Below, piece after piece: positions 8,371-18,048 of a stretch of 64,000 bases of DNA. The translations under genes were made by a program, and so were the position numbers. The notes beneath the pieces are model-generated. The model did no database searches. It was not told the DNA's origin and worked only from the letters and a program-made list of their open reading frames with translations. The stretch comes from Photorhabdus asymbiotica (lineage in GTDB: Bacteria; Pseudomonadota; Gammaproteobacteria; Enterobacterales; Enterobacteriaceae). The stretch lies in contig NZ_RBLJ01000001.1 of the NCBI RefSeq assembly GCF_003634575.1, positions 682,001 through 746,000 of the forward strand. Reading direction: 5' to 3'. Every line of letters starts with the position of its first letter. Positions within the stretch are counted from its first letter, which is position 1.

Positions 8371-10356
8371 TCAGAAGTCATAGGTAAGACCAATGTTATA
8401 GCGACGGCCATCTAGTACCGCATCATGAATATCTTGAGTAACGCGTTTATCAAATACGTTGTATACCCCACCTAACACGCGTAAATCTTTAGTCAGATTA
8501 TAGCTGGCTCCGATATCCACAAAGGCATAGGACGGAGTTCCATTATCCATTCGACTACCACGCCATAAATAATCTGAGGTTTTGCCACGGAAATTAATTC
8601 GGGTCCAAGTTTGCATCTCTGGTAAGGTCTGCCAATTTAGAGTCGCGTTGGCCATATGTTTAGGCGTCTTGTTCAAAGGTTTTCCCTTGAACTTTCCACT
8701 TTTCTGTTCTGAATCAGTGTAAGTATAGTTCGCAGACAATGACCAGTTTTCAACAATATCCCAGTTCACCGTTACTTCTACACCACGCATATTGACTTTA
8801 CCGACATTCTCTCTAAGATTTACAAAATCAAATGAATTAAATACTGTAGGGCAATCAGATTCTTTCGCACATTTATATTCAGTAATTTTATCTTTAAAAT
8901 CAGTATTAAATACCGTTAAACCAATATTCAAATTATCTTGATTATTCCAGATAATACCAATTTCTTCACTAACACTTTTTTCTGGTTTCAGTTCAGGATT
9001 ACCTAAAATAATACCGTTACTATTACCCCCACCCGTTGCCTGCCCCCAATTTACCGAGATATGACGTAAATCAGGAGAACGATAACCAGTAGATACACCA
9101 CCTTTAATCGTCCATTGTTCATCCGCATGCCATACACCATATAAACGTGGTGTCCAATGACTACCAAAATTCTCGTCTTTATCCATACGGATACCACCAG
9201 TCAGGGCAAAATCATTGGTCATCTGCCACTCATCTTCAGCAAATAATGCCCAACTCCAGCGAGTCAATTTATTTAATTCATTGTTAGTAGAAGCTAATTT
9301 ATTATCACCGCCATGCAAATTTTCATAACGATATTGTCCCCCAGTACTTAAAGTATGATCACCTAACTGGAAAACAGTTTGATTGTTAAATACTGTATCT
9401 TGGTACTTCATGTCACGCCCTGGATTACGTGAATCATCATGTTGAATATATGAAGTCATAGTCCCGAAATCATAAATACCATTGTGCGTAATAGAATAGT
9501 TATTGCGCTTGTAACGGTTTTTACTATCTTTACAAAATTCATTCTTTTTCTTACCACAACCAAGTAATTTAGTTGTTTTACCCGCAGTAGAATCACGATC
9601 TTGCTCATAACGACCCGCTTCAAAATCAAAAGTATTTTGATCATCAGGTGTCAGAGAAAGAGTTGCTGAACCGTTACGCATTTCTTGCTCTTTAAAACCA
9701 CCAACAAATTTATCTTCGTTACGGTGAGAATATAGGCCATTGATTTTTAGGCCCAACAAACCATCAATGACCGGCCCTGCTGCATAAACACTGCTCTGAT
9801 AACTATTACCCGAATTTTTACTCTCAGTTAAGGTCGTATCAGCGCGAAAACTCGTTATCCACTCTTTCTGAACTTTACGAGTAATGACATTAATAACTCC
9901 CCCCATCGCATCAGAACCGTAAAGAGAAGACATCGGTCCACGTACCACTTCGATACGTTCTATCGCAGCCAATGGCGGTAACCAACCCTGTTCAATACCA
10001 GAGCCATCACTGTTTGGACGCGTATTGCGGGTATCAACACGCTTACCATCAATCAGAATCATAGTGTACTTAGACGCCATACCACGAATACTAATATCAC
10101 TGCTGCTACCGCCATCTGTAACTAAAACACCTGGCACATCTTTCAGTGCATCAGTCACATCACGATAAGCTTTGGTTTCTAATTGTTCACGGCTCACTAC
10201 AGAAATAGACGCTGGCGCATCTTCAATCTTCTGTTGGAAGCCTGATGCTGTAGTCACAATAATTGTGTCATTACTACTACTGGCCGCAAAAACAGAACCA
10301 GATGATATTGCAGCAATAACCCCTAACGCGATTTTTCTTTTATTAAAAATACCCAT
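8371..10356 (-). CDS. TonB-dependent catecholate siderophore receptor (IrgA/FepA-like)
   Basis: 661-residue outer-membrane receptor. Residues 1-24 are a signal peptide ending 'GSVFA'; the TonB box is 'DTIIVTTAS' at 29-37. A plug domain follows with 'APASISVVSREQLE', 'DALKDVPGVLVTDGG' and 'IERIEVVRGPMSSLYGSDAM', then a 22-strand barrel ending in Phe. Sequence is closest in my memory to Vibrio cholerae IrgA, the enterobactin receptor, so the ligand is probably a catecholate. The start was placed at ATG 10356: further upstream codons would translate an ERIC. It follows a matching ABC importer on the same strand but is separated from it by about 450 bp and an ERIC. Confidence 0.92.
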   Translation of the reverse strand: MGIFNKRKIALGVIAAISSGSVFAASSSNDTIIVTTASGFQQKIEDAPASISVVSREQLETKAYRDVTDALKDVPGVLVTDGGSSSDISIRGMASKYTMILIDGKRVDTRNTRPNSDGSGIEQGWLPPLAAIERIEVVRGPMSSLYGSDAMGGVINVITRKVQKEWITSFRADTTLTESKNSGNSYQSSVYAAGPVIDGLLGLKINGLYSHRNEDKFVGGFKEQEMRNGSATLSLTPDDQNTFDFEAGRYEQDRDSTAGKTTKLLGCGKKKNEFCKDSKNRYKRNNYSITHNGIYDFGTMTSYIQHDDSRNPGRDMKYQDTVFNNQTVFQLGDHTLSTGGQYRYENLHGGDNKLASTNNELNKLTRWSWALFAEDEWQMTNDFALTGGIRMDKDENFGSHWTPRLYGVWHADEQWTIKGGVSTGYRSPDLRHISVNWGQATGGGNSNGIILGNPELKPEKSVSEEIGIIWNNQDNLNIGLTVFNTDFKDKITEYKCAKESDCPTVFNSFDFVNLRENVGKVNMRGVEVTVNWDIVENWSLSANYTYTDSEQKSGKFKGKPLNKTPKHMANATLNWQTLPEMQTWTRINFRGKTSDYLWRGSRMDNGTPSYAFVDIGASYNLTKDLRVLGGVYNVFDKRVTQDIHDAVLDGRRYNIGLTYDF

Positions 10357-10376
10357 TCCCGATTCTCCAAGAAATA

Positions 10377-10503
10377 TATACCCGTTATCTTTCAAGTTGC
10401 CTCTTTGTTGGCTGCACTCACTCACCCCGGTCACAGAGTTATCTATGCTCCCGGGAATTCGCTCCCTTGCCGTCGCGATGCATCTTGAAATCCATAGGGT
10501 ATA
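10377..10503. repeat. ERIC element 3 (full length, 127 bp) in the receptor leader
   Basis: Complete ERIC of the CCATAGGGTATA-ended subtype. It ends only 20 bp before the receptor start codon, so any promoter beyond it puts the ERIC hairpin into the mRNA leader. Confidence 0.95.
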
Positions 10504-10807
10504 AGTATGATTTATTCATTTATAAAAATGGATAATCAACATATGCTCAAAAATAATAGGGATAAAATATTCAGCCCTGTGTAGTCTTATTATTTTGTTT
10601 TATTATATTAGCTTATACCTTATTACTATAAAATATAAATCAACATTATTCCCTAATTCAGATAATCTATCTTATTCAATTATTTTATTGCCCACTCTTT
10701 GTAGTAATAAAGAATGGACATGAACATTACTCAGACAAAAACGACAGCTTTTAAGGCTACTTTATTTATTGAAAATATGTCCTATGACAAGGTTATTAGA
10801 ATAGGTT
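10504..10807. other. AT-rich gap between ABC ATPase gene and receptor
   Basis: About 300 bp without a gene. The receptor promoter should lie here. No confident Fur box was found, only weak GATAAT-like fragments around 10665. Confidence 0.4.
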
Positions 10808-11596
10808 CTAACTGACTAGCTTTGAAACTAACCCATCAATTAATACCTGTGGAATGCCCTGAGAACAGCGTTCAATTCTACCTCTAACACCATAAACCTG
10901 CGCCAAGCTGTACGGCGTAATAACCTGTTCAGGAATTCCTTCTGCAATTAAATTACCTTTTTGCAACATTAATATATGGTTACCATGCCGCAAAGCGATA
11001 TTAATATCATGCACGACCACTATAGTAATAATATTACGTCGGCGTGTTTCTTGTGCAACCAATTCCATTACATGATATTGATAATTTAAATCCAGCGCAC
11101 TAAGTGGTTCGTCTAATAATAATAATGTTGGCTTACGAATTAGCGATTGTGCCAATCCAACTAGCTGTTTTTGACCGCCAGACAACTGATCTAAATAACA
11201 TAACGCCAGATGTTCAATCCCCAACTGACCTAATAAAGACATCACTTCTTCTTCATTGGTTTCAGAATAACGTCCACCAGATGCCCGTTGAGCAACAATA
11301 ATCGATTCCAACACATGTAAATGAACGCCAGCAGGCAAACTTTGTGGTAAATAAACCACATCTTCTGCTCTCCTCGCAAAATTCATTTTCATTAAATCCT
11401 GACCATCAAGCCAAAGCTGCCCATTGGCACGATTTAAACCAGCTAACGAACGCAAGAGCGTTGATTTACCACTGCCATTTGGCCCCAACAGCACTGTAAT
11501 TTTCCCACGAGATAACGGAGCAACATTCAGATTTTCAATAACTGGATGTTTCGGGTAACCAGCATAAAAATTGCTGATGGTTAATCCCTGCTTCAT
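10808..11596 (-). CDS. Iron-siderophore ABC transporter, ATP-binding protein
   Basis: 262-aa FepC/FecE-type ATPase. Walker A 'GPNGSGKS' is at residues 38-45, the Q-loop at 'YLPQSLP', the signature 'LSGGQ' at 138-142, Walker B 'LLLLDEP' at 158-164 with the D-loop 'SALD', and the switch His in 'VVVHDI'. It energises siderophore import through the permease just upstream, whose last codons it overlaps by 4 bp (ATGA), indicating translational coupling. It is the last gene of the SBP-permease-ATPase operon. Confidence 0.93.
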   Translation of the reverse strand: MKQGLTISNFYAGYPKHPVIENLNVAPLSRGKITVLLGPNGSGKSTLLRSLAGLNRANGQLWLDGQDLMKMNFARRAEDVVYLPQSLPAGVHLHVLESIIVAQRASGGRYSETNEEEVMSLLGQLGIEHLALCYLDQLSGGQKQLVGLAQSLIRKPTLLLLDEPLSALDLNYQYHVMELVAQETRRRNIITIVVVHDINIALRHGNHILMLQKGNLIAEGIPEQVITPYSLAQVYGVRGRIERCSQGIPQVLIDGLVSKLVS

Positions 11597-12678
11597 ACAT
11601 TCCCCCTGTAACGTAAAATTATACTAAGGAAGAATGGAACCCCAACCAATGCGGTAACAATCCCAACCGGAATAATGACTCCAGGGATCAAGTTCTTCGA
11701 AATAATTGACGTCATAGACAGTACTAATGCACCAATCAGCGCACTAGCCGGCAAATAGAAGCGGTGATCTTCACCAAACATCATACGAGCAATATGAGGT
11801 GCAACCAAACCGATAAAAGCAATTGGTCCGACAAATGCAACCGCTAAAGCAGAAAGAATACTGATACGCAATAATGTCCCCAAGCGCAAACGACGAGCAT
11901 CAATACCAAAACTGATGGCCCGATCTTCACCCAAACGCAATGCTGTCAGTTTCCAAGCATTCATCATTGAAATCGGAAAAATAACTGCAAATACCAGCAA
12001 CATAACACCCAGTTTTATCCAAGTTGCTCTGGCAAGGCTACCCATTGTCCAGAGTACCAGCCCCTGAAGGGTATCTTCAGTTGCAATAAACTGCATCATG
12101 GAAACCAGTGCGTCAAAAGTAAAGTACAGCGCAATACCAAACAACACCACGCCATAAGTGGCAGCCCGTGTCCAACGGGTGATGCCATCCAACACCAATG
12201 CAGCCAGCAAAGCAAAAATAAAGGCATTCGCAGAGATGAACCATTGATCAGGCACCCCCGGAATACCAATACCTGACACGATAGCCAACGCAGCACCAAA
12301 TGCAGCCGCCTGAGAAACCCCTAACGTAAAGGGGCTTGCCAATGGGTTATTCAGAATCGTCTGCATTTCAGCGCCAGCCAGTCCAAGAGACAAGCCAATC
12401 ACTACCGCCATCAGAGCGTATGGCAAACGGATATCCCAGACAATCACCCGTGTACCCGCATCGACACTATCTGGTGAAACTAAAGTCTGCCAAAGAGACT
12501 GCAAAGACAAACCTGATGGCCCTATAGTAAAATCTAATACCAAGGAAGCACCGATAACCAAGAAGATGGACACCATCATCACGATACGGCGGCGTAAAAT
12601 ATATTGGTAATGGGCTTTTACACCGCTGTTATTTGATTGTTGTTTCACCGTTGGCATAGGCTCGGTAGTGACACTCAT
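11593..12678 (-). CDS. Iron-siderophore ABC transporter permease (FecCD family)
   Basis: 361-residue polytopic protein of the BtuC/FecCD family with about ten membrane segments. Family hallmarks are 'RLPYALMAVVIGLSLGLAGAEMQ' (written here in part, RLPYALMA and LAGAEMQ), 'NNPLASPFTLGVS' and the cytoplasmic coupling region 'GFVGPIAFIGLVAPHIARM' seen as VGPIAFIGLVAPHIARM. Unlike enterobactin systems that use two permeases (FepD and FepG), only one is encoded here, so it probably works as a homodimer. It sits between the binding protein (24 bp upstream) and the ATPase (4-bp overlap). Confidence 0.93.
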   Translation of the reverse strand: MSVTTEPMPTVKQQSNNSGVKAHYQYILRRRIVMMVSIFLVIGASLVLDFTIGPSGLSLQSLWQTLVSPDSVDAGTRVIVWDIRLPYALMAVVIGLSLGLAGAEMQTILNNPLASPFTLGVSQAAAFGAALAIVSGIGIPGVPDQWFISANAFIFALLAALVLDGITRWTRAATYGVVLFGIALYFTFDALVSMMQFIATEDTLQGLVLWTMGSLARATWIKLGVMLLVFAVIFPISMMNAWKLTALRLGEDRAISFGIDARRLRLGTLLRISILSALAVAFVGPIAFIGLVAPHIARMMFGEDHRFYLPASALIGALVLSMTSIISKNLIPGVIIPVGIVTALVGVPFFLSIILRYRGNV

Positions 12679-12701
12679 TATTTTTTTACCTGTCTTACTG
12701 A

Positions 12702-13835
12702 TTACTTCTCACTGACCCAATAAACACCTGATGGCTCAACTGCCAGGAATTTACTGTGTAACTCATTCAGTGTTTTTTGCGGATCTAAATCTGCAAATTG
12801 TTCAGGATAAAACCACTTAGCAAATACCTGCGCGACTATTACGTTATATGGAGAATTGTAATAGTTATGCCAAATAGCATAGTCTCTACCCTCTGTAACT
12901 GCAGTCAAAGTGCTAATACCTTTGCGATCAGTCATTTTTTTCAGACTAGCTTTTGCCAACTCAGGTGTAGCTTGCGCGCCCAGTTTTACACCGGGTTCAT
13001 TACTGTCTGGCGCTTTTGCACCACTGGCAATGTAAATATAAGGATCGGTTGCAATAATCTTTTCAAGATTCATATTGCCAAGTGCACCAGGTAGTACGTC
13101 TTTAGCGATGTTTTTACCACCCGCCAGATCGATAAAATTGCCCATATTACCATTACCAGCAGTAGCACAGCAGTCTTCAAAAGCACCCGCTCTTAGGTCA
13201 ATAAATACAGTTGGCTTTTTCTCTTCCGGGATTTTATTGGTGATTTCAGTGACCAGTTTTACATTCTTCTCGTAGAAATCAGCATACTCTGTTGCTTGTT
13301 TTTCACGGTGCAATACTTTACCCAGCATACGAATACTTGGCAGCGTGTTTTTTAGTGGATCGGTACGAAAGTCAACAAACACAACTGGAACGCCTGCTTT
13401 TTCAAGCTGAGCAACCAATTCACTGTTTTTACCAGGACCATGACCAGACAAGCCAAAAATAGCAATATCTGGATTGAGAGTTAACACTTTTTCAGAACTA
13501 ACACTGTCAGCACTGGTATCACCAATCAAAGGAACTTTGTCAATCTCAGGGAATTTAGCTTTATAGATGGCGTAGGATTGAGGGTCTAGTTTGCGAAAAT
13601 CACCTTGCCAACCCGCGATACGGGCGAGTGGTTTATCCCCTTCAAGTAAAGCGACAGCGTGAAACAAACGGCCTTCGCCCAACAAAATACGATTTACATT
13701 CCCAGGAACTTCAACAGTACGGCCAACTATATCGGTAACCGTTTCAGCCCATGATGCGAAGCTTGCCATTACTGCCGAACCCGCCAACAGGCTGATACTG
13801 ATACTCTTTGCAATAGATCGAGATACAAATTTCAC
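12702..13835 (-). CDS. Iron-siderophore periplasmic binding protein
   Basis: 377-residue class III (FecB/BtuF-like) substrate-binding protein: 'EVPGNVNRILLGEGR', 'LNPDIAIFGL', 'PVVFVDFR' and 'LEKIIATDPYIYIA' are typical landmarks. The start was set at GTG 13835 because AAGAGG lies 8 bp upstream and the resulting N-terminus (MKFVSRSIAKS, then a hydrophobic stretch ending 'ASWA' at residue 30) is a good Sec signal peptide; the upstream ATG at 13853 lacks a ribosome-binding site. It is the first gene of the importer operon and has a Fur-like site upstream. Confidence 0.9.
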   Translation of the reverse strand: MKFVSRSIAKSISISLLAGSAVMASFASWAETVTDIVGRTVEVPGNVNRILLGEGRLFHAVALLEGDKPLARIAGWQGDFRKLDPQSYAIYKAKFPEIDKVPLIGDTSADSVSSEKVLTLNPDIAIFGLSGHGPGKNSELVAQLEKAGVPVVFVDFRTDPLKNTLPSIRMLGKVLHREKQATEYADFYEKNVKLVTEITNKIPEEKKPTVFIDLRAGAFEDCCATAGNGNMGNFIDLAGGKNIAKDVLPGALGNMNLEKIIATDPYIYIASGAKAPDSNEPGVKLGAQATPELAKASLKKMTDRKGISTLTAVTEGRDYAIWHNYYNSPYNVIVAQVFAKWFYPEQFADLDPQKTLNELHSKFLAVEPSGVYWVSEK

Positions 13836-13885
13836 TTTGTTAGCCTCTTTCATATTAATAATAATGGCGCTAACAATAAAGCAAA

Positions 13886-13902
13886 CGAGAATACTTATCA
13901 AT
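13886..13902 (-). promoter_or_regulatory. Candidate Fur box upstream of the siderophore importer
   Basis: The minus strand reads TTGATAAGTATTCTCG, about 12 of 15 matches by eye to the TGATAATnATTATCA form of the Fur consensus, about 50 bp upstream of the GTG start. Iron repression of the operon would fit. Confidence 0.5.
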
Positions 13903-14097
13903 GTGATTTACATAGGTTTTGGTAAATACATGATTAATTATATGACCAACCCTATGAAAAATAAGAAAACGTCCAGTTAGTTACAAAAATGAGCGTTTTC
14001 TGCTGATTTCTTGTCAATAGCTATTTAACCATAATAGAACAAAACGTTAAGATAATAATAAATTGATCGTGAATCGCATTGAAATAACGCTAAATCA

Positions 14098-14132
14098 GGC
14101 TGGTTAACATCTTTCCAAAGATCCTACCAGCC
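14098..14132. terminator. Hairpin downstream of lysP
   Basis: GGCTGGT and ACCAGCC arms with an inner TCTTT/AAAGA pairing, 29 bp after the lysP stop; no T-tract, so its terminator strength is uncertain. Confidence 0.4.
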
Positions 14133-14160
14133 AATTAATTATTATTCAGCGTGATCAAAC

Positions 14161-15639
14161 TCACTTATTGAAGGTATCAGGAAACTCCATCTCACCATAT
14201 TTAATAAAACGGGTTTTCTTCACCAATTTATAGCCAAACCAAATCAATAGGAACAATGGAATACCAATATAAGTCGCGGTTACACCATACCAGTCAATTT
14301 TATCTTGCAAAAATGCCTGATAATTCTGCCCTAATGTAATGATTAGGCAGAGGATAAACGCAAAGATCGGACCAACCGGGAAAAATCCTGAACGATAAGG
14401 TAGCTTACCTAAATCCAATCCCTGAGCTACATAACCACGGCGGAAACGATAATGACTGATAGCAATCCCTAACCATGCAATAAAACCGGTCATTCCAGAA
14501 GTGTTCAACAACCACAAATAGACAGTTTGGTTACCGTACATTGAACTGAGGAAACACAAAGCAGCAACAACCGTTGTTGCATACAAAGCATTACGTGGCA
14601 CACCACCTTGGGATAATTTACCAAAAATCTTTGGTGCTTTGCCCTCTTTTGCCAATGTGAACAGCATACGAGTCGATGCATACATCCCTGAATTACCCGC
14701 AGACAACACCGCCGTTAAAATAACGGCATTCATCACAGCCGCAGCTGATAATAAACCAGCATTTTCAAATACCAACGTAAACGGACTAACGCTAATATCA
14801 CCGACTTCATTACATAGCAAATTTGGATCAGTATAAGGAATGATCAGGCTAATAATCAAAATAGCAAAAATATAAAACAACAGAATACGCCAGAATACCT
14901 TACGTACTGCGCGGGGAACATTCTTCGCGGGATCTTTGGACTCACCCGCCGTAATGCCAATAAGCTCAACGCCCTGGAAAGAAAATCCAACTATCATTGC
15001 TACGCCAATCATAGCAGAGAAACCACCGGCAAAAGGGGCATCACCAACAGTCCAGTTATGCCATCCAGCACCTTCTGTACCTTTCATTATTCCGGTTATC
15101 ATCAATATTCCGACCACAATAAAGACAATAATCGTGACAACTTTAATCAAAGAAAACCAGTATTCAGCTTCCCCAAAACCTTTCACTGAAATAAAATTCA
15201 GCAGAAAAATCAATGCAAGGAACAAAGCACTCCAAACCCAACCTGGCACATCTGGCAACCAATAACTCATCACCAACTGAGCAGCCACTAAATCCACCGC
15301 AATAGCCACCGCCCAGTTGTACCAATAATTCCAACCAAGGGCGAAACCAAATCCTTCTTCAACATATTTGGAACCATAAGTTGAGAAAGAACCAGAAACA
15401 GGCATATAAGCAGCCAGCTCTCCCAGACTGGTCATCAGGAAATAGATCATCAAGCCAATCACCGCATAGGAAAGTAATGCTCCACCAGGCCCGACCTGTG
15501 AAACCGTCACTCCTGAAGCCACGAATAGCCCTGTGCCTATTGATCCACCAATAGCAATCATCGCCAAATGCCGCGCTTTTAATTCACGACGTAAATGTTG
15601 CACCACTGGTTTCCGGGAAATACTTTGTTGTTGAGACAT
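14161..15639 (-). CDS. lysP: Lysine-specific permease
   Basis: 492-residue APC-family transporter with 12 membrane segments, near-identical in pattern to E. coli LysP: 'LRRELKARHLAMIAIGGSIG', 'LGELAAYMPVSGSFSTYG', 'EEGFGFALGWNYWYNWAVAI', 'GNSGMYASTRMLFTLAKEGK' and 'GMTGFIAWLGIAISHYRFRR'. It imports L-lysine with protons and in E. coli also restrains the CadC acid sensor. Start ATG 15639 has AGGAAG 7 bp upstream. As in E. coli it is beside yeiE, yeiH and nfo. Confidence 0.97.
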   Translation of the reverse strand: MSQQQSISRKPVVQHLRRELKARHLAMIAIGGSIGTGLFVASGVTVSQVGPGGALLSYAVIGLMIYFLMTSLGELAAYMPVSGSFSTYGSKYVEEGFGFALGWNYWYNWAVAIAVDLVAAQLVMSYWLPDVPGWVWSALFLALIFLLNFISVKGFGEAEYWFSLIKVVTIIVFIVVGILMITGIMKGTEGAGWHNWTVGDAPFAGGFSAMIGVAMIVGFSFQGVELIGITAGESKDPAKNVPRAVRKVFWRILLFYIFAILIISLIIPYTDPNLLCNEVGDISVSPFTLVFENAGLLSAAAVMNAVILTAVLSAGNSGMYASTRMLFTLAKEGKAPKIFGKLSQGGVPRNALYATTVVAALCFLSSMYGNQTVYLWLLNTSGMTGFIAWLGIAISHYRFRRGYVAQGLDLGKLPYRSGFFPVGPIFAFILCLIITLGQNYQAFLQDKIDWYGVTATYIGIPLFLLIWFGYKLVKKTRFIKYGEMEFPDTFNK

Positions 15640-15798
15640 TATCTTCCTGTTATCTGAGAATAAACTTGATGGCGGATTGTAACAAATCCTCGCTATCAAA
15701 ATAGCAAGGAAACACAATTATAAGATACCTTCATAATTCAGAAGAAATTATAAGTAACATAACTAATTCTTAACTAATTCTTAAACAAAAAATAAAAT

Positions 15799-16662
15799 TT
15801 ACTGGCAATAACTCAGCAGCTTTTGCAGTGCATTGGACATGTGCTTTTGCCGGTGACAAATCAGGTACAACATTCTGAAAAGTTTCAATTCTGGTACCTT
15901 CAGTTCCAGCAAAGTGTGATTTTCCAATTGTTCTGCAACAACTCGTCTGGATAAGCAGCTAATCCCCATACCAAATCTGACAGCATGTTTTATCGCTTCA
16001 GAATTTCCCAATTCCATCAAAATTTTGAACCCAGGTAAACGAGCAAATAACAGATGATCCAACACCTCTCTGGTACCCGACCCTCTTTCTCTTAATATCC
16101 ACGATGCCTTAGCTAAATCATCCAATTTCAGCACCTGTTTCGCCAACGGATTCTCAGGAGCCGAGAAAATAACCAATTCATCCTCCATCCAAAGCTGAGT
16201 TATCAATTCAGGACTGTGACAAGAACCCTCTATCAAACCAAGATCAACGCGGAATTCCAGAACAGAATTGATGACATCCTGAGTATTACTGATGTTTAAC
16301 TCTAAGGGTGTCTCAGGAAAATCCCGACGATAATTTGCCAACATTTCCGGCAACATATAATTACCAATAGTACTACTGGCAGCAATACGTAATGCACCCA
16401 GCTCTTGTTTAAATAACTGCTGAATTTCCCCTGCCTGTTCCAGTAATGCCAAAGCCTTAGGATAGAGTAAACGACCGTGCTCATTAGTTACCAGCCGTTT
16501 TCCTACCCTGTCAAAAAGCTGAACGCCAAGTTGGTTTTCAAGATCTGTTAATGAAGCACTCACCGCGGATTGAGAAAGCGCTAATTGCAGAGAGGCTTGT
16601 GTCGTTGAACCGCTTTTCAATACCTCAGTGAAAACTTCCAATTGCCTCAGTGTAATATGCAT
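15799..16662 (-). CDS. yeiE: LysR-family regulator YeiE
   Basis: 287-residue LysR regulator with the N-terminal winged helix '[20 protein letters not shown]' and '[20 protein letters not shown]', followed by an effector-binding domain ('[12 protein letters not shown]', '[12 protein letters not shown]', '[20 protein letters not shown]'). It aligns with E. coli YeiE, reported to respond to sulfite and to act on the neighbouring yeiH among other targets. The start was moved to ATG 16662 to give the family N-terminus. It is divergent from yeiH, the usual LysR-target arrangement. Confidence 0.95.
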   Translation of the reverse strand: MHITLRQLEVFTEVLKSGSTTQASLQLALSQSAVSASLTDLENQLGVQLFDRVGKRLVTNEHGRLLYPKALALLEQAGEIQQLFKQELGALRIAASSTIGNYMLPEMLANYRRDFPETPLELNISNTQDVINSVLEFRVDLGLIEGSCHSPELITQLWMEDELVIFSAPENPLAKQVLKLDDLAKASWILRERGSGTREVLDHLLFARLPGFKILMELGNSEAIKHAVRFGMGISCLSRRVVAEQLENHTLLELKVPELKLFRMLYLICHRQKHMSNALQKLLSYCQ

Positions 16663-16855
16663 ATTGCCCCACAAAATAATTATAGTGTCAACCAGATAGA
16701 TTGTTTTAATTTTATACAGAAACAAACAACTTAACAAAAATCCTCTCTCTATTACCACTTTTTTCGATTATATATAAAATTTTTATCAATTTTAATGATA
16801 AATCTGTTTGCTATATACTTACGTTTAAAATATATAAGCAAAGCGAGCAATATCT

Positions 16856-17938
16856 ATGTCTAACATTCAAACTGAAGAATTCAGTAAACAAAAATCTATT
16901 CCCGGCATGAAATTAATACCTGGACTAATAGTGGCAGCAATACTTACCGCAATTTCAATCTATGCTGGAAATATCCCATGGTTTATTAATATGGGGCTGG
17001 GCGCACTGACACTGGCAATTCTGGCCGGAATTATTATCGGTAATACCGTTTATCCTTTACTTAAACCTTATTGTGACGAAGGTATTCATTTTTCAAAACA
17101 TTATCTCCTGCGAGCAGGCATTATTCTTTATGGATTCCGTCTGACATTTCAACAAATTGCTGACATAGGTGCTACCGGTCTTTTAACTGACGCAATTATG
17201 TTGTCTTCAACTTTCTTTATTGCAATCTGGCTAGGCAAATCCCTCTTTGGATTAGACCAACAAACCTCAATATTGATTGGTGCTGGTAGCAGTATCTGCG
17301 GTGCAGCGGCTATTATGGCAACAGAGCCTGTGGTGAATGCCCCTGCCAGTAAAGTTGCTGTTGCTGTATCAACTGTTGTCATCTTCGGAACCCTCGCTAT
17401 TTTCATTTATCCATGGTTCTATCAACTCAACGAACATTATCAGTGGCTATCATTCACTCAACAATCTTTCGGCATCTTTACTGGCTCTACTGTGCATGAA
17501 GTTGCTCAGGTTGTTGCTATTGGACATGCTATTAGCGATCAAACCGAGAATGCTGCTGTTATCAGTAAGATGATCAGGGTTATGATGCTGGCACCATTTC
17601 TGTTGTTATTATCCAGTTATATCGGCAATACTTCTGCTAAAAATAGCAAAAACAGTCAAGCAAGAACCCGAATTACTATCCCTTGGTTTGCGGTGATTTT
17701 TATTGCAATAGCCGGTTTTAACTCTTTTAATTTACTGCCTACAGTAATAGTTAATTATCTGATCAACATCGATACAATTATGCTCGCTATGGCCATGGTT
17801 GCATTAGGTTTAACGACTCATGTAAGTGCTATCCGCCAAGCTGGATTTAAACCTATCTTATTAGCGCTGATTTTGTTTGTATGGCTGATGAGCGGTGGAT
17901 TTCTGATAAATCTAGGCATCCAGCATATGCTTGGCTAA
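16856..17938 (+). CDS. yeiH: YeiH family putative sulfate/sulfite exporter (UPF0324)
   Basis: 360-residue membrane protein with about ten transmembrane helices. Landmarks are 'LGALTLAILAGIIIGN', 'LRAGIILYGFRLTFQQIADI', 'IGAGSSICGAAAIMATEPV' and 'GSTVHEVAQVVAIG', all diagnostic of the YeiH/UPF0324 family. Its transport role is inferred in the family and its control by YeiE fits sulfite export. It is transcribed divergently from yeiE across about 190 bp of AT-rich DNA. Confidence 0.93.
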   Translation: MSNIQTEEFSKQKSIPGMKLIPGLIVAAILTAISIYAGNIPWFINMGLGALTLAILAGIIIGNTVYPLLKPYCDEGIHFSKHYLLRAGIILYGFRLTFQQIADIGATGLLTDAIMLSSTFFIAIWLGKSLFGLDQQTSILIGAGSSICGAAAIMATEPVVNAPASKVAVAVSTVVIFGTLAIFIYPWFYQLNEHYQWLSFTQQSFGIFTGSTVHEVAQVVAIGHAISDQTENAAVISKMIRVMMLAPFLLLLSSYIGNTSAKNSKNSQARTRITIPWFAVIFIAIAGFNSFNLLPTVIVNYLINIDTIMLAMAMVALGLTTHVSAIRQAGFKPILLALILFVWLMSGGFLINLGIQHMLG

Positions 17939-18048
17939 TCAGAATATTCGTACAGAGGAATCTATTAGCGTATAACCCTTCTGTTCTTAAGGTTCATTGA
18001 CTGTCCGAACAATGACATAATGGGATATATAGTAGGAAGGAGAAGAAG

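Noticed and set aside
10172..10504. 110-codon plus-strand ORF over the receptor N-terminus and ERIC 3
   Set aside because: Antisense of the signal peptide and plug region, continued through an ERIC; same pattern occurs at other ERICs.
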